64,000 bases of DNA from Spiroplasma phoeniceum (GTDB taxonomy: Bacteria > Bacillota_I > Bacilli_A > Mycoplasmatales > Mycoplasmataceae). The DNA lies in contig CP110830.1 in NCBI GenBank assembly GCA_026239495.1, forward strand, positions 930,001 to 994,000, written 5' to 3'. The notes below the pieces were generated by a model, which was not told where the DNA came from, made no database searches, and saw only the letters and a program-made list of their open reading frames with translations. Below, piece by piece: positions 43,009 to 53,709 of this stretch (its first letter is position 1; each line of letters begins with the position of its first letter). Position numbers and translations under genes: made by a program.

Positions 43009-43653
43009 ATGAAACGAATTTTACAAAGTTTGATGATGATAAGTATCATTGGCACTTCAGTGAGCAGTGTTTTTGCTTGTGTAAAGAAGTATAATTTTGA
43101 TAATAGTATTTGAGTTATTACTGGTGGGAGAGCTGTAAATGATCTTGCTTTTAATCAATCCACATGATAGGGAGCAAGTAAATATGTTTTTGCACAAAAA
43201 AATCAATTTGATCCACCACAAAATTGAAAAAGTTCAAACTGAAGAGCAAGTTACTTTGAATCAGTTAGTCAAACGCCTGCTGATTATAAAAATGCTTATA
43301 TTAAATCTTCAATTGCAGGAGCAAAAACACTAGTTTTAACTGGTTTCAACCACGGTAATACCATTGGTTGAGCAGCAGGTTTAGTTGATAATATTTTTTA
43401 TATTGATGGAAGTAGTCAAAACATTCATCTTAATATGGACCAGAAGGAACCATTAGAAAAAAATATTATTGGAATTACTTATCAATCTGAAGCTTCTGGC
43501 TTTTATGCGAGTTTAGCAACAAGCATTTATTTAAATGCGCACCAAAACGAATATAATGGACACTTAAAAGTTGGTAGTTATGGTTGGATGGATAATCCAG
43601 TTGCTGTTTCAAATTATATGTGAGGTTTTTTAGTTGGAATTGATTTATTTAAT
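43009..43653 (+). pseudogene. BMP-family nucleoside-binding lipoprotein, broken
   Basis: Substrate-binding lipoprotein of a nucleoside ABC importer. Signal peptide MKRILQSLMMISIIGTSVSS with lipobox VFACV. Then WVITGGRAVNDLAFNQS, TPADYKNAYIKSSIAGAK, TLVLTGFNHGN, IIGITYQSEASGFYASLAT and KVGSYGWMDNPVAVSNYMWG. A TAG interrupts after NQSTW (43169-43171; family has Glu there), and IS5 cuts the gene at 43654 with the rest lost. No permease or ATPase genes follow. Confidence 0.85.
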
Positions 43654-44444
43654 AGACTTCTTGCATAACCTAATCTAATTATTTTAAAATTCCTATAAAA
43701 TATTTTTAAATTAAAATAGAAATTATAGGAGATTAAAATTATGAAATTTGATAAATTTAATTTTATTAATGATAAAGAATTGTTGTGATTAACCGGAGCA
43801 AAAAAAGCTACTTTTAATAAAATGTTAAATATTTTACAAGTAGCTGAAATAGAAAAATTTAAAAAAGGTGGCAAAAATAATAAATTATCACTAGAAAATC
43901 GGCTACTGATGACTTTATTGTATTGACGAGAATATCGGACTTATTTTCATCTTGCTAAAAGTTTTGATATTAGTGAATCTAGTTGTTATCGCAATATCAA
44001 GTGAATTGAAGATATTTTAATTAAACACTCTGATTTTCAACAACTCGCTGGTAAAAAATCACTAATAAATGATTATTTTAATGATAAAACTATTATTGTT
44101 GATGTTACCGAAACCCCAATCCAACGCCCAAAAAAAGACAAAAACAATCTTATTCTGGTAAAAAGAAAAAACACACTATTAAAACACAAGTAATTATCGA
44201 ACAAGAAACCAAAAAAATTATTGCAACAAGTTTTTCACTTGGTAAAAAACAAGATTATGCTTTATTTAAAGAATCAAAAATCGCAATTTTAAAAAATACC
44301 AAATTAATAGTTGATAGTGGTTATCAAGGAATACAAAAAATTCACAATAATGTTCTAATACCTACAAAAAAACAAAGAAAAAATCTTTAAATAAAGTACA
44401 AAAACAACGTAATAGAATAGTTTCAGAAATGAGAATTGTTATTT
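43654..44444 (+). pseudogene. IS5 subtype II element, 3'-truncated
   Basis: Left end intact (AGACTTCTTGCATAACC); transposase from ATG 43741. A7 present near 44130, one base lost in the ACAAAAAAACAAAG run (about 44373), truncated after VSEMRI. Right end missing. Confidence 0.85.
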
Positions 44445-44531
44445 TAATTTCGTTAATTAAATCGCTAGTTGTATTTTTGATATTATTTTCAACTATATAA
44501 TTTATCCTTCTTATTTAATAATTTAATTTTT

Positions 44532-44555
44532 AACTCTTTTCAACAGAGTTCTTTT
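44532..44555 (+). terminator. hairpin terminator
   Basis: AACTCT...AGAGTT followed by CTTTT. Lies after the IS5 truncation point; the terminated gene is lost. Confidence 0.5.
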
Positions 44556-44689
44556 AAAGAAACTTTTTAAACCTCCCTATAAATAGTAAGATTTCTAAAT
44601 TTTTTTATTGTGGAACACTTACCCTTTAACCATTGCAGATTAAAGATTTATCCCCAAAACACTATAACTCTTTTATATTGCCTAAAAGA

Positions 44690-44790
44690 ATTGACTACAT
44701 TGTGTCGTAGAGGTGCGGCTCCCCTATATTAGTTTATGCTCACTTTCCTGGGAGCAACGACATACCAGATAGAAGAGCTATCTTTTTCTT
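44690..44790 (+). ncRNA. structured leader resembling a reduced lysine riboswitch
   Basis: Nested stems GTCGT/ACGAC and GCTCCC/GGGAGC enclose AGAGGTGCG, the L-box hallmark, followed in L-box order by AGTTTATGC, GGGAGCAACGAC and AGAGCTATC. AGATAG/CTATCT with a T-run forms a terminator at 44767-44795. It is about half the normal aptamer length and no gene follows on this strand, so it may be a decayed riboswitch or another structured RNA. Confidence 0.4.
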
Positions 44791-44795
44791 ATTTT

Positions 44796-45000
44796 TTAGA
44801 AATTTTATACCAACCGAATATTTTGCGCGATCACAAAGTTATTTTAAAGTACTAATCCTTTTTAGTTAAACGAATTAACATCATAATCATAGTTTTATTT
44901 TATAATATTTATTACGAAAATTAAACATAAATATTAGCAAATATTTATCCATTAAAAATTTTTTTCTACTTTTAGTTTATCATAATTTTGAGGGTTTAAA
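44796..45000. other. intergenic, no feature seen
   Basis: AT-rich sequence between the leader-like RNA and the thrS terminator; no ORF or repeat recognised. Confidence 0.5.
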
Positions 45001-45022
45001 AAAAGGAAATATAATTTTCCTG
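45001..45022 (-). terminator. thrS terminator
   Basis: AGGAAA...TTTCCT hairpin with a T-run in the minus direction, 15 nt after the thrS stop. Confidence 0.7.
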
Positions 45023-45036
45023 AAAAAAATATTTTT

Positions 45037-46953
45037 TTAAACTTTATTAACAATTTGTTCATTAATTAAAATAATAAATTTATCAAAAGTAGTAGTAATT
45101 CGGTCTTCTTGTCCATAAATTCGATAAGTAATTATTTTTTTATCCCGTTCTTGGTCACCAATAACAATTTGATATGGGATTTTAGCAACTTGTGCTGCTC
45201 AAATTTTATAACTTAAACGCTCATCACGATCATCAACCATTGTACGTAATTTTAACTTTTTAAATTGTTGATGTAATTCATTAACATATTCCAAGTGATG
45301 TTCATTATTAACTGGGATTATGACAATTTGTTTTGGAGCTAATCAAAATGGTAAAACCCCTTTTGTTTGTTCTAATAAAATTGCTATAAAACGTTCATAA
45401 GTTCCAATTAAACCACGATGTAACATTACTGGTGTTGCTTTTGCTCCTGTTGCATCAATATAACTTAAATTAAATTTTTTTGGTAATAAAAAATCAAATT
45501 GTAGAGTTGAAACAGTAATTTCATGGTTTAATGCTGTTTTAATTTGAATGTCTAACTTTGGTCCATAAAACGCTGCTTCACCAATCATGGGCACATATGG
45601 AATTTTTAAATCATCTAATGCTTCTTGTAGCATTTGTTCAGCATAATTTCACATTTGATCGTCATCATAATATTTTTCCTTATTTGCTGAATCACGTAAT
45701 GACAATGAATAATAATCAACAGTAATTTGTAAATCTGTTAAAACTTCATTAATTAATTTAAAACAACGTTTAAATTCTTCTTTTAACTGTTCATGACGTA
45801 AAAAGATGTGTGAATCAGTTAATTGCATCATTCGCACTCGCTCAAGTCCTGTTAAACTTCCTGATGTCTCATAACGATGTAAAATGGCATGCTCAGCAAT
45901 CCGTAATGGTAATTCACGATAACTACGTTGTTTATAATTATATAAAGCAATATGGTGTGGGCATGCCATTGGCCGTAAAACACTAATTTCATTATCTTGT
46001 GCCATTGTTGCAAACATATTTTCTTGATAATGATCCCAATGACCAGAAATTTTATACATTTCACTAGTTCCAATAACTGGTGTATCAACTTCAATAAAAT
46101 CATATTGTCATTCTTTTTCTCGGATATATTCTTGTAGTACTTTTTTTAATGCCATTCCATTTGGTAACCAAATTGGTAAACCCGGTCCAACTAATTTATC
46201 AAAAGTAAAGATTTCTAAATCCTTTCCAATTTTACGATGATCGCGTTCTTTTCGCTCTTCATATGCTAATAATATTTGTTCAAATAATTCACGTGAAAAA
46301 TGTGAACTCCCAGTTAATCGTTGCAACATTTTATTTTTAGCATCATCTTGTCAATACGCTCCTGTCAAACTTCAAAGTTTTAATACTTTAATATGTTTTA
46401 AAATTGTAACTGGATAAGTATTTGGTAAATATAACTCATTGCCAATTAAGTATCCGGCTTGTTCTGCCCCTGCTTCTAAACAAAAAGTTAATAAATAAGG
46501 ATTATCCCTATATCATTTTTTTGCATCGGTAATGGTCTCTAAAACAGCTTTAATAGCAAGATTATTATTAATTAATTTTGTTACTTCCTGTTCTAAAGCA
46601 CTAAGATCTGTTTCTTTTAAATGTGGTTCAACATCAAAGTCAATTAAAAAGGTATCATCTTGTAACACAATTTTAGCAATTTTAGCGGTTGGATGTAAAT
46701 TAGTAATTGCTTTTGCTACTATTAATGCTGTTGTATTATGCAAAATTGATAAAGCTAGTGGTGATTTATCAGTAATAATTTCTAGTGGACCATCAGTTGT
46801 TACTAAATAGTCTAAACTACGAATTTGAGCAGCAAAAACCCCGCCAAAGGCAGCTTTCCCTAGACTTGATGCAATACTGCTAGCAATAGCATGAATTGTT
46901 TGTGGACTTTTAAATTCACGAACTTGCCCATCTGGTAATGTAATTTTAATCAT
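45037..46953 (-). CDS. thrS: threonyl-tRNA synthetase
   Basis: Class II aminoacyl-tRNA synthetase charging tRNA-Thr. 638 residues. N-terminal TGS-like domain ([19 protein letters not shown]), editing-like N2 region, then catalytic core: motif 2 area [14 protein letters not shown] (zinc Cys), [15 protein letters not shown] (zinc His region) and [13 protein letters not shown]; motif 3 [16 protein letters not shown]-terminal anticodon-binding domain [26 protein letters not shown] precedes ATG 46953. The editing His motif (HxxxH) is not obvious in the N2 region, where mycoplasmas often lose editing. Preceded by a T-box leader. Intact. Confidence 0.94.
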
Positions 46954-46971
46954 TTGTAATTTTCCTTTCCT

Positions 46972-47205
46972 AAAAATAAAACTCGCTCCCAATATTATTA
47001 AAACAATAATACTAGGAGCGAGTTCTTCGCGGTACCATCCTAATTAAATTAGGACTTAACCTAATTTATCTTTCACACTTAATAACGAAAAGTACTTAAA
47101 CGTAAACTAACCGTTGTTAATAGTAATCTAATCGTTCTTTTATTAAGCTTCCATCATCCTTAACTTGCTGAGAAAAGAGGAAGATTAGACCGTGGGTAAC
47201 TAGTT
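46972..47205 (-). promoter_or_regulatory. T-box leader of thrS
   Basis: Reading leftward: a stem I region (GGTCTAATC ... GATTAG), the T-box AGGATGGTACCGCG at about 47039-47026, then the terminator ACTCGCTCC ... GGGAGCGAGT with a T-run (about 47021-46975). Uncharged tRNA-Thr would stabilise the antiterminator and allow thrS transcription. It starts directly after the pyk stop. Confidence 0.88.
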
Positions 47206-47208
47206 TAA

Positions 47209-48645
47209 TTATTTAATTGTAATTTCTTTAATTTCTTCGTTGCGCGCAAATAAAATTGTTGAACCAATTTTTGCTCCTCATTTTTTAGCAACTTCACAAA
47301 TTGCTTTTTCATCTGTTTTAAATGCTTCATAATTATCAACTTTATTCATAAAAATTGAATGCCATGATCCAAAGGCAGTATACAATTCTAGCAGTGGACT
47401 AACTCCTAAAATTACTACATTCGGGCGGAATTTTGAAATTGTTTTTAATAATTCTCCGGTGTTTGAAACAACAACAGCATATTTATATTTTCCATCTTTA
47501 CATTTATTTGCTAATTTTTTAGCAATATCAGCGCGTGGTCCTGTTGTTGAATTCATAGCATCTTCTAATTGCTTTTCATAATATAATTTTGAATAAAATT
47601 CATGCTCTGCTCGTTTATTAATCATTGACATCGTATGAACAGTAATAAATGGATAGTCGCCATTTGCTGATTCACCTGATAACATTGTTGCATCAGATCC
47701 TAGTTCTGTTGCAAAATAAACATCAGTAACTTCTGCTCGTGTTGGCGCTGGATTTTCTGTCATTGTTTCTAGCATTTGTGTTGCAACAATAACAATTTTT
47801 CCTACTTCACGACATTTACGAATAATAATTTTTTCTCAATATGGAACATCATAATAAGGAATTTCTAAACCTAAATCTCCCCGTGCAACCATAATTCCAT
47901 CCGATGCGGCAATAATTTCATCAATATTATTAATTCCAATTTGTGATTCAATTTTAGCAATAATTTGAACATGTTCAGCTTTACACTCTTTTAATAATTT
48001 TCTAATTTCTTTTATATTACCAGCTGTGTTAACAAATGATCCTGCAATATAATCAATTCCTTGTTCAACTCCAAATTTAATATCATTAATATCTTTTTCA
48101 GCTAAAAATGGTAATGTAAAGTCGACCCCGGGTAAATTAATTCGTTTATTTGTTTTAACAATATGATGGTTGAAAGCTTTTGTTTCAATAATTCCTGGCT
48201 TAACACCAGTAACATTTAACTGTAATTTCCCATCATCAACTAATACTACGTCACCAACTTTTAAGTCTTGTGACATATCATATGAAACAGTAATTTCCGT
48301 TCCAGTTCCTTCATGGCTTTGATATTCCTTTAGTAATGAATAAATTGTAACTGTTGCACCAGCAACAATTTCTTGCTTCCCATCTTTCATTATTCCAACA
48401 CGAATTTCTGGACCTTTCGTATCTAATAATACTGAAATTGGTTTACCAATTTTAGCACTAACTTCTCGTGCCCACACAATTCGTGCTCTTTGTTCAGCAT
48501 GATCTCCATGTGAAAAGTTTAAGCGAATTGTGGTCATTCCTTCTTTAAACAGTTCTTCAAGGGCTTCCGCTGAATGTGTACTTGGCCCAATTGTTGTAAT
48601 AATTTTTGTTCTTTTCATTTTCTCGTTAATATTAAAGTTATCCAT
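47209..48645 (-). CDS. pyk: pyruvate kinase
   Basis: Glycolytic enzyme making pyruvate and ATP from phosphoenolpyruvate. 478 residues. Seen: KRTKIITTIGPSTHS, TTIRLNFSHGDHAE, LLDTKGPEIRVG, catalytic Lys and metal site in IIAKIESQIGINN, ASDGIMVARGDLGLEI, and KCREVGKIVIVATQMLETM. A regulatory C-terminal domain follows. One UGA Trp lies in PYWEK. GGAG precedes ATG 48645. 53 bp downstream of pfkA and likely cotranscribed with it, as in S. citri. Confidence 0.96.
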
Positions 48646-48698
48646 TCTCTTGACAATCTCCTTCTAAAAATATTTTACCACCTTATTTTATCGTAAAA

Positions 48699-49682
48699 TT
48701 ATGATTTTTGATAAATATTCTGATTTAATTCATCAAATTTAGCTCAAATTTTTTTCCGTGATGGTCGTGGAATACTTAATGCTTCCATAATTGGGCGAGC
48801 AATAATTTGATCACCGTGATTGCCAATTGCTAAGCCGCCTGCTCCCTCAATAATTTGTTCAACAGCAAATTGTGCCATTTGAAAAGCACGATAACGCTCC
48901 ATTGCCGTTGGATTACCGCCTCGTTGAGTATGTCCTAAAACTGTTGCACGCGTAATATAACCACTTTTACTTTCAACTAATTTTGCTAATTTATTCACAT
49001 TGGGATAAATCATTTCACTAACAACAATAATAACACTTCGTTTTTGTGCTTGATGTAATGTTGCAACGCGCTCAGCAATTTCTGTCTCAGATAAAGCAGC
49101 TTCGTTAATTGAAATAATATCTGCTCCACCAGCAATTCCAGCATATAAAGCAATATCACCACAGGCATGACCCATTACTTCCACAATTGAACAACGATTA
49201 TGTGATTGCATTGTATCACGCAAGCGATCAATTGCTTCAACAACAATATTAATGGCAGTATCAAAACCAATCGTATAATCTGATGAAGTGATATCATTAT
49301 CAATTGTTCCTGGTAAAGCAATACAATTAATTCCCATCTCTGTTAACCGTTGCGCTCCTTGATAACTGCCATCACCACCAGCAACTACTAATGCTGCAAT
49401 TCCTTGTTTTTTTAAATTAGCAACAGCTTTTTCTCGTATTTTTGGGTCTTTAAATTCCGGTAAGCGCGCACTTCCAATCACAGTTCCCCCTAAACGCATA
49501 ATACTGTCCGCAAAATTATTATCAACAATTTCCATTCAATTATTAATTAATCCTAAATAACCATCACGAATAATATATGTTTCTAATCCTTTAGCATGTG
49601 CTGTTTTAATAGCCCCTGCAATCGCCGCATTCATTCCTTGCGAATCACCACCAGATGTTAAAATTCCAATTTTTTTAAGCAT
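48699..49682 (-). CDS. pfkA: 6-phosphofructokinase
   Basis: Phosphorylates fructose-6-phosphate with ATP, the committed step of glycolysis. 327 residues. Family motifs: [30 protein letters not shown] (ATP/Mg), [20 protein letters not shown] (catalytic Asp) and [13 protein letters not shown] (family normally has GRxxG; His stands for Arg). IIVVSEM and [15 protein letters not shown] follow. First of the glycolytic pair, downstream of the spiralin terminator. Intact. Confidence 0.96.
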
Positions 49683-49778
49683 GCTTTTTCTCCTTATCTT
49701 TTGTTTTTTTTTCATATTGTTTATATTAATTTTAGTTGATATTCTACGATTGTAAAGATTTTTTTAACTAAAAAGCAT

Positions 49779-49804
49779 AAAAAACACTTTGTAAGTGTTT
49801 TTTA
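49779..49804 (-). terminator. spiralin terminator
   Basis: AAAACACTT/AAGTGTTTT hairpin with a 3-nt loop and T-run, between spiralin and pfkA. Confidence 0.85.
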
Positions 49805-49841
49805 TTTTGTTATAAATAAGAAAAAATAATTCTTATTAAGA

Positions 49842-50564
49842 TTAATTTGAAGCTGTTACTTTTGCATTAAATTTAAATTTACCAGTAATTTTTGCTGAAC
49901 TATTATTTGCTTTAACTGTTACTTCAACAGGTTTTTCTACTGAATAGTTTCCGCCGTCCTCACCATTATTTGTAATTGCAAAATCGGTAGCTTCTACACC
50001 CGATGCTTTCGCTTGTATAGCAGTTAAAACAGTTTTTATAAGTTTTTCATCCTTATTAATTTCTTCTAATTTAGTTTTTGTAACCATTGTTGGTTCGCTT
50101 GTTTTAATTTTTACGTTTTGTTCTGGCAATGTTATAATTGAAATATCTATTTTTTTTACTTCATCAATTTTTGATAAAGTTACTTTAATATATCCCGATT
50201 TACCAATAACAACGGTTTTATCTTTTGCTGGAGTAACTTGAAAATATACATCAATTTTACCTGCTTGTAAATCAACATTATCTAATAATTTACCATTGTT
50301 GTCTGCATAAACTTCATATACAAAGTCAGTTTCTTGTGCTGTTTTTACAACACCTTGTACCGCTTTTAAAACAATAGGATCTAATACTTTTTTAATTTCA
50401 CTTTTTGTAACTTTTGCTGGATCTTTTGCCTTTAAAGTTGCAGGTGCTGCAATTGTTTTAATTCTTGATAAGTTATTACTTTCATTTTTGTTACATGCGA
50501 TTACTGATGTTGTCCCTACAGCTGATATACCAAAAACTGCTAAAATCGATAAAAGTTTCTTCAT
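49842..50564 (-). CDS. spi: spiralin, major surface lipoprotein
   Basis: Most abundant membrane lipoprotein of Spiroplasma, involved in insect tissue binding and transmission. 240 residues. Signal peptide MKKLLSILAVFGISAVGTTS and lipobox VIACNK (Cys 24). No Trp, as expected for spiralin. The mature part shows two similar halves: DPAKVTKSEIKKVL ... IVLKAVQGV ... ETDFVYEVYA, and EPTMVTKTKLEEIN ... TVLTAIQAK ... ATDFAITNNG, each followed by beta-rich sequence. GAAAGGAAA precedes ATG 50564. A similar domain ends the prophage capsid protein (23861-25087). Confidence 0.95.
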   Translation of the reverse strand: MKKLLSILAVFGISAVGTTSVIACNKNESNNLSRIKTIAAPATLKAKDPAKVTKSEIKKVLDPIVLKAVQGVVKTAQETDFVYEVYADNNGKLLDNVDLQAGKIDVYFQVTPAKDKTVVIGKSGYIKVTLSKIDEVKKIDISIITLPEQNVKIKTSEPTMVTKTKLEEINKDEKLIKTVLTAIQAKASGVEATDFAITNNGEDGGNYSVEKPVEVTVKANNSSAKITGKFKFNAKVTASN

Positions 50565-50798
50565 TTCTTATATTTCCTTTCTCTATTAAGTAGTGTTTTT
50601 ATAAAAGCAAATTTAATTAAAATTACATTGAATATATAAGAGAAAAATAATATTAATAATAATAATTAATTGCTTCTAACCCTACTTTATACAATTTATA
50701 TCTTTTTTTTCTTTCCCTTATAGAAGCAATTATACAATAAATATTTTTAAAGACAATAAATATTTCTAAAAAAAAAAAAAAATCATGACAATGTCAAT
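50565..50798. other. spiralin upstream region
   Basis: Contains an inverted repeat AATTGCTTCTA/TAGAAGCAATT (about 50668-50735) and an A-run near 50769-50782. The spiralin promoter should lie here; a TTGCTT with poor -10 is the only candidate seen. Confidence 0.4.
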
Positions 50799-52060
50799 TA
50801 AAATTGACAGAAAAAAGAGACATTTTTATTTTGAAACTCCATTCGTTGTTCAAATGGAGTTTTTCTTTGTTTAACTCTAAGTCTGAAAAAATTATAGAAA
50901 TCAACATAACTTGAAACAATGTTCATAATATTACTAAAATTAAGACTGTTTCGTTTATATAAGAAAAAACATTCATTTTTAAATGAACTTAATCAAGTTT
51001 CACAAGCACCATTATCTGGTGAATTACCGCGGCAAGACATCGAAATAATAATTCCCATTTTTTCACACAATTCTTTTCATTGCGGCGATGTATATACATC
51101 GCCTTGATCTTAATGAATAATTAATTTTTTGGGACGCCCTGCATAATTTCAAGCTGATATTAAATTCTTAAAATTCAAATTAGCATCAGCATAATTTGAT
51201 AATTTTCAATCTATTATTTCACCATTGAATAAGTCACGGATAATTGATAAATATGCCACGCCATTATTAATAGGTAAATATGTTATATCTGTCAATCATT
51301 TTTTGTTTGGTTGAGATGTAACAAAATATCGTTTTAAGATATTTGGGAATCTTAGAGGACCTGATTTAAAATAATTCGGTTTTATTTTCTTCCGAATAGA
51401 CTTAATTTTTAATATTTTCATATAGTGATAGACTGCTCATTTGTTAACTTTGATATTTTTATATTTTTCTAACAAAATCGTAATCATCGTGTACTCATAA
51501 TCACCTTTAAATTTATTAAATATTTCAAGCATTATTTCTGCTAAAACAAAATTATATTTTTTATACATATGTTTTCCTTGTTTAATCCATAAGTAATAAC
51601 CTTGTCTAGTAATGCCTAATTTCTACATAGAAAATCAACAGAATAATCTGCTGATAATTTATTTACTGCGAAGAACTTTTCTTTAATAGTCTTCGCCTCA
51701 TACTTTTTTAATGCAAAATGTAATTTAGCAATCTCTTCTAATGCAGAACGTGGCGTTTTTTTGACATCATTTTAGTCAATTGTTGAAATACTAATTCTTT
51801 CTTTTTGTCTTTTATTTACTTTGAGATCCACGACCTCATTCTAGGTTATCAAAATTGTTTTGTGCGTCTACACGTCATATATGTATGATAGATTTGGCTA
51901 TGTTATATTTTTTAACCGTTAGTTTAATGCCATTTAACTCAGTAAGTGTTAAAATTTCTAGTTTTTCATTTTTGTTCCATTGTTTTTCCATAAGAAAAGA
52001 ACATCTTTTCAATAAAATTATATAACAGAAAATGTTTGTCTCTTTTTTATGTCAATTTTA
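50799..52060 (-). mobile_element. IS3-family element B in the spiralin locus
   Basis: Inverted ends TTAAAATTGACAGAAAAAAG and TAAAATTGACATAAAAAAG followed by AGACA. It separates orfX from spiralin, which are neighbours in the S. citri arrangement. Confidence 0.75.
50806..51990 (-). pseudogene. IS3-family (IS150-like) transposase, broken
   Basis: orfA remnant from ATG 51990 (EKQWNKNEKLEILTLTELNG) with stops; orfB from MYKKYNFVLAEIM. Catalytic signatures: WLTDITYLPINNGVAYLS, IIH-stop-DQGDVYTS (TCA to TAA near 51109) and RGNSPDNGACETWLSSFKNE. orfB would be intact without that one stop. Confidence 0.75.
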
Positions 52061-52087
52061 TTTTAGATGTTCATTCAAATAAATTGT

Positions 52088-52723
52088 TTAATCTTTTTCT
52101 GTATTTTTAGCTTCTTTTGATTCAGAAACCGATTCTTCGCTTACTTGTTGTTCACTAACTTTTAATTCTAGTTTGGTCTGTTCTGGAACAAAGGGCATTA
52201 TTTCTTGATTTAATAAATTAACATTATTAATCATAAATTGTCCTGCTTGACTTGCTAATGAAAAAATACATTTCTTTTTACTACGGGTTCCTTCGGTATG
52301 ATAAATTACTAATTGATTTGTTTTATCATTGCGTTCAAAACGAGTAATTTTCCGAATTAAAATTCGCTCCCCTAAAAAAGCAATTTCTTTTTCATCAATT
52401 CCAACAGCTATTAGTTGCAAAAATAAGAAAATATAAATTCCTACCCCAACTGTCAAGACAAAAGCTAACACAATCATAATAATTAATGGTGCGTTTGTTG
52501 ATAAATCAATAACAAACTGGAATAAAAATCCAAAAATAACAACTGGTAAATTAATTCCTAACAATGTAAATAAAATAATTAAAATTTTTTTATTAATAAA
52601 ACGTGCTTTAAATTCTCGTTTTGTAAAACTAATTAAATAACCAATAATTGATAAACTAATTGCAACAAATAAAAATGCTGCCATCGAGATTGCAATTATT
52701 GTTCCTTTTTCAGTTTTTTCCAT
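52088..52723 (-). CDS. membrane protein of the spiralin locus (orfX)
   Basis: 211 residues. Three or four hydrophobic segments (IIAISMAAFLFVAISLSIIG, about 9-28; ILIILFTLLGINLPVVIFGF; LIIMIVLAFVLTVGVGIYIF), then a cytoplasmic domain with a PH-like beta pattern (IAFLGERILIRKITRFERN, NQLVIYHTEG) and an acidic tail. AAAGGAAAG precedes ATG. It corresponds by position to the unidentified protein gene between tsf and spiralin in S. citri. Function unknown. Confidence 0.8.
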   Translation of the reverse strand: MEKTEKGTIIAISMAAFLFVAISLSIIGYLISFTKREFKARFINKKILIILFTLLGINLPVVIFGFLFQFVIDLSTNAPLIIMIVLAFVLTVGVGIYIFLFLQLIAVGIDEKEIAFLGERILIRKITRFERNDKTNQLVIYHTEGTRSKKKCIFSLASQAGQFMINNVNLLNQEIMPFVPEQTKLELKVSEQQVSEESVSESKEAKNTEKD

Positions 52724-52754
52724 TTTTAGGCTTTCCTTTCTATCACAATGATTC

Positions 52755-53645
52755 TTATTTGCGAACTTGTGCCATTACTTCTGAAACAAAATCAATTTCT
52801 TCTTTTTTAATTCCTTCGCCAACTTCATAACGAATCATATCAACAACATGAACATTATTTGCTTTTATAACATCACTAATTTTTTGATCAGGATTAACAA
52901 CAAAAACTTGGTCTAAAAATGATATTTCTGCTAATTGTTTATTTAAACGCCCTTCAACCATTTTTTCTAAAATATTATCTGGTTTTCCAGCATTTTTTGG
53001 ATCATTTTTTGCTTGAGTCGTTAAAATTGTTTTTTCACTATTTAAAAAATTCGTTGAAATATCATCACGTGAAATAAATTGTGGACGCATTGCTGAAACA
53101 TGCATTGCTAATTGTTTTCCAATTGTTTCATCAATTTTACCACTAAAAATTAAAACAGTTGCAATGCGATTATTAGAATGTAAATAAACTCCCATTGATT
53201 GATCTGCTTTTAAATGAATTATTTTAAAACGACGTAAGGTAATCTTTTCACCAATTGTTGCAATAGTATGAACAATAACAGTTTCTAATGATTCACCATT
53301 AACTGGTATTTTTAATGCATCTTCCACGGTTTTTGGTTCATTATTAATTAAAGCTTCTCCTACAGTTGCCATTAAATCTAAAAATTGCTTATTTTTTGCA
53401 ACAAAATCGGTTTCTGAATTAACTTCGAAAATAAATGTTTTATCACCTTTAGTTACTAAACCAACTAATCCTTCAGCAGCAACTCGATCAGATTTTTTGG
53501 CCGCTTTGGTAATTCCTTTTTCACGCAACCATTTAATTGCTTCTTCAATTTTTCCATCAGTACCTTCTAGTGCTTTTTTACAATCTAGCATTCCGGCTCC
53601 TGTTATATCTCTTAATTCTTTTACTAATTGTGCAGTAACTGCCAT
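52755..53645 (-). CDS. tsf: translation elongation factor Ts
   Basis: Nucleotide exchange factor for EF-Tu. 296 residues. The N-terminal UBA-like domain VKELRDITGAGMLDCKKALE and core EVNSETDFVAKNKQFLDL, with the TDFV contact to EF-Tu, are typical. Later GVYLHSNNRIATVLIFSGK, AMHVSAMRPQF and VEGRLNKQLAEISFLDQ. GGAG precedes ATG 53645. 64 bp after rpsB, the usual rpsB-tsf operon. Intact. Confidence 0.97.
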   Translation of the reverse strand: MAVTAQLVKELRDITGAGMLDCKKALEGTDGKIEEAIKWLREKGITKAAKKSDRVAAEGLVGLVTKGDKTFIFEVNSETDFVAKNKQFLDLMATVGEALINNEPKTVEDALKIPVNGESLETVIVHTIATIGEKITLRRFKIIHLKADQSMGVYLHSNNRIATVLIFSGKIDETIGKQLAMHVSAMRPQFISRDDISTNFLNSEKTILTTQAKNDPKNAGKPDNILEKMVEGRLNKQLAEISFLDQVFVVNPDQKISDVIKANNVHVVDMIRYEVGEGIKKEEIDFVSEVMAQVRK

Positions 53646-53709
53646 TCTAATTCTCCTTTAAAATTTAAGGTTGCTTGTATTGAAACTAACCGGTTAATAC
53701 AATTTAATT

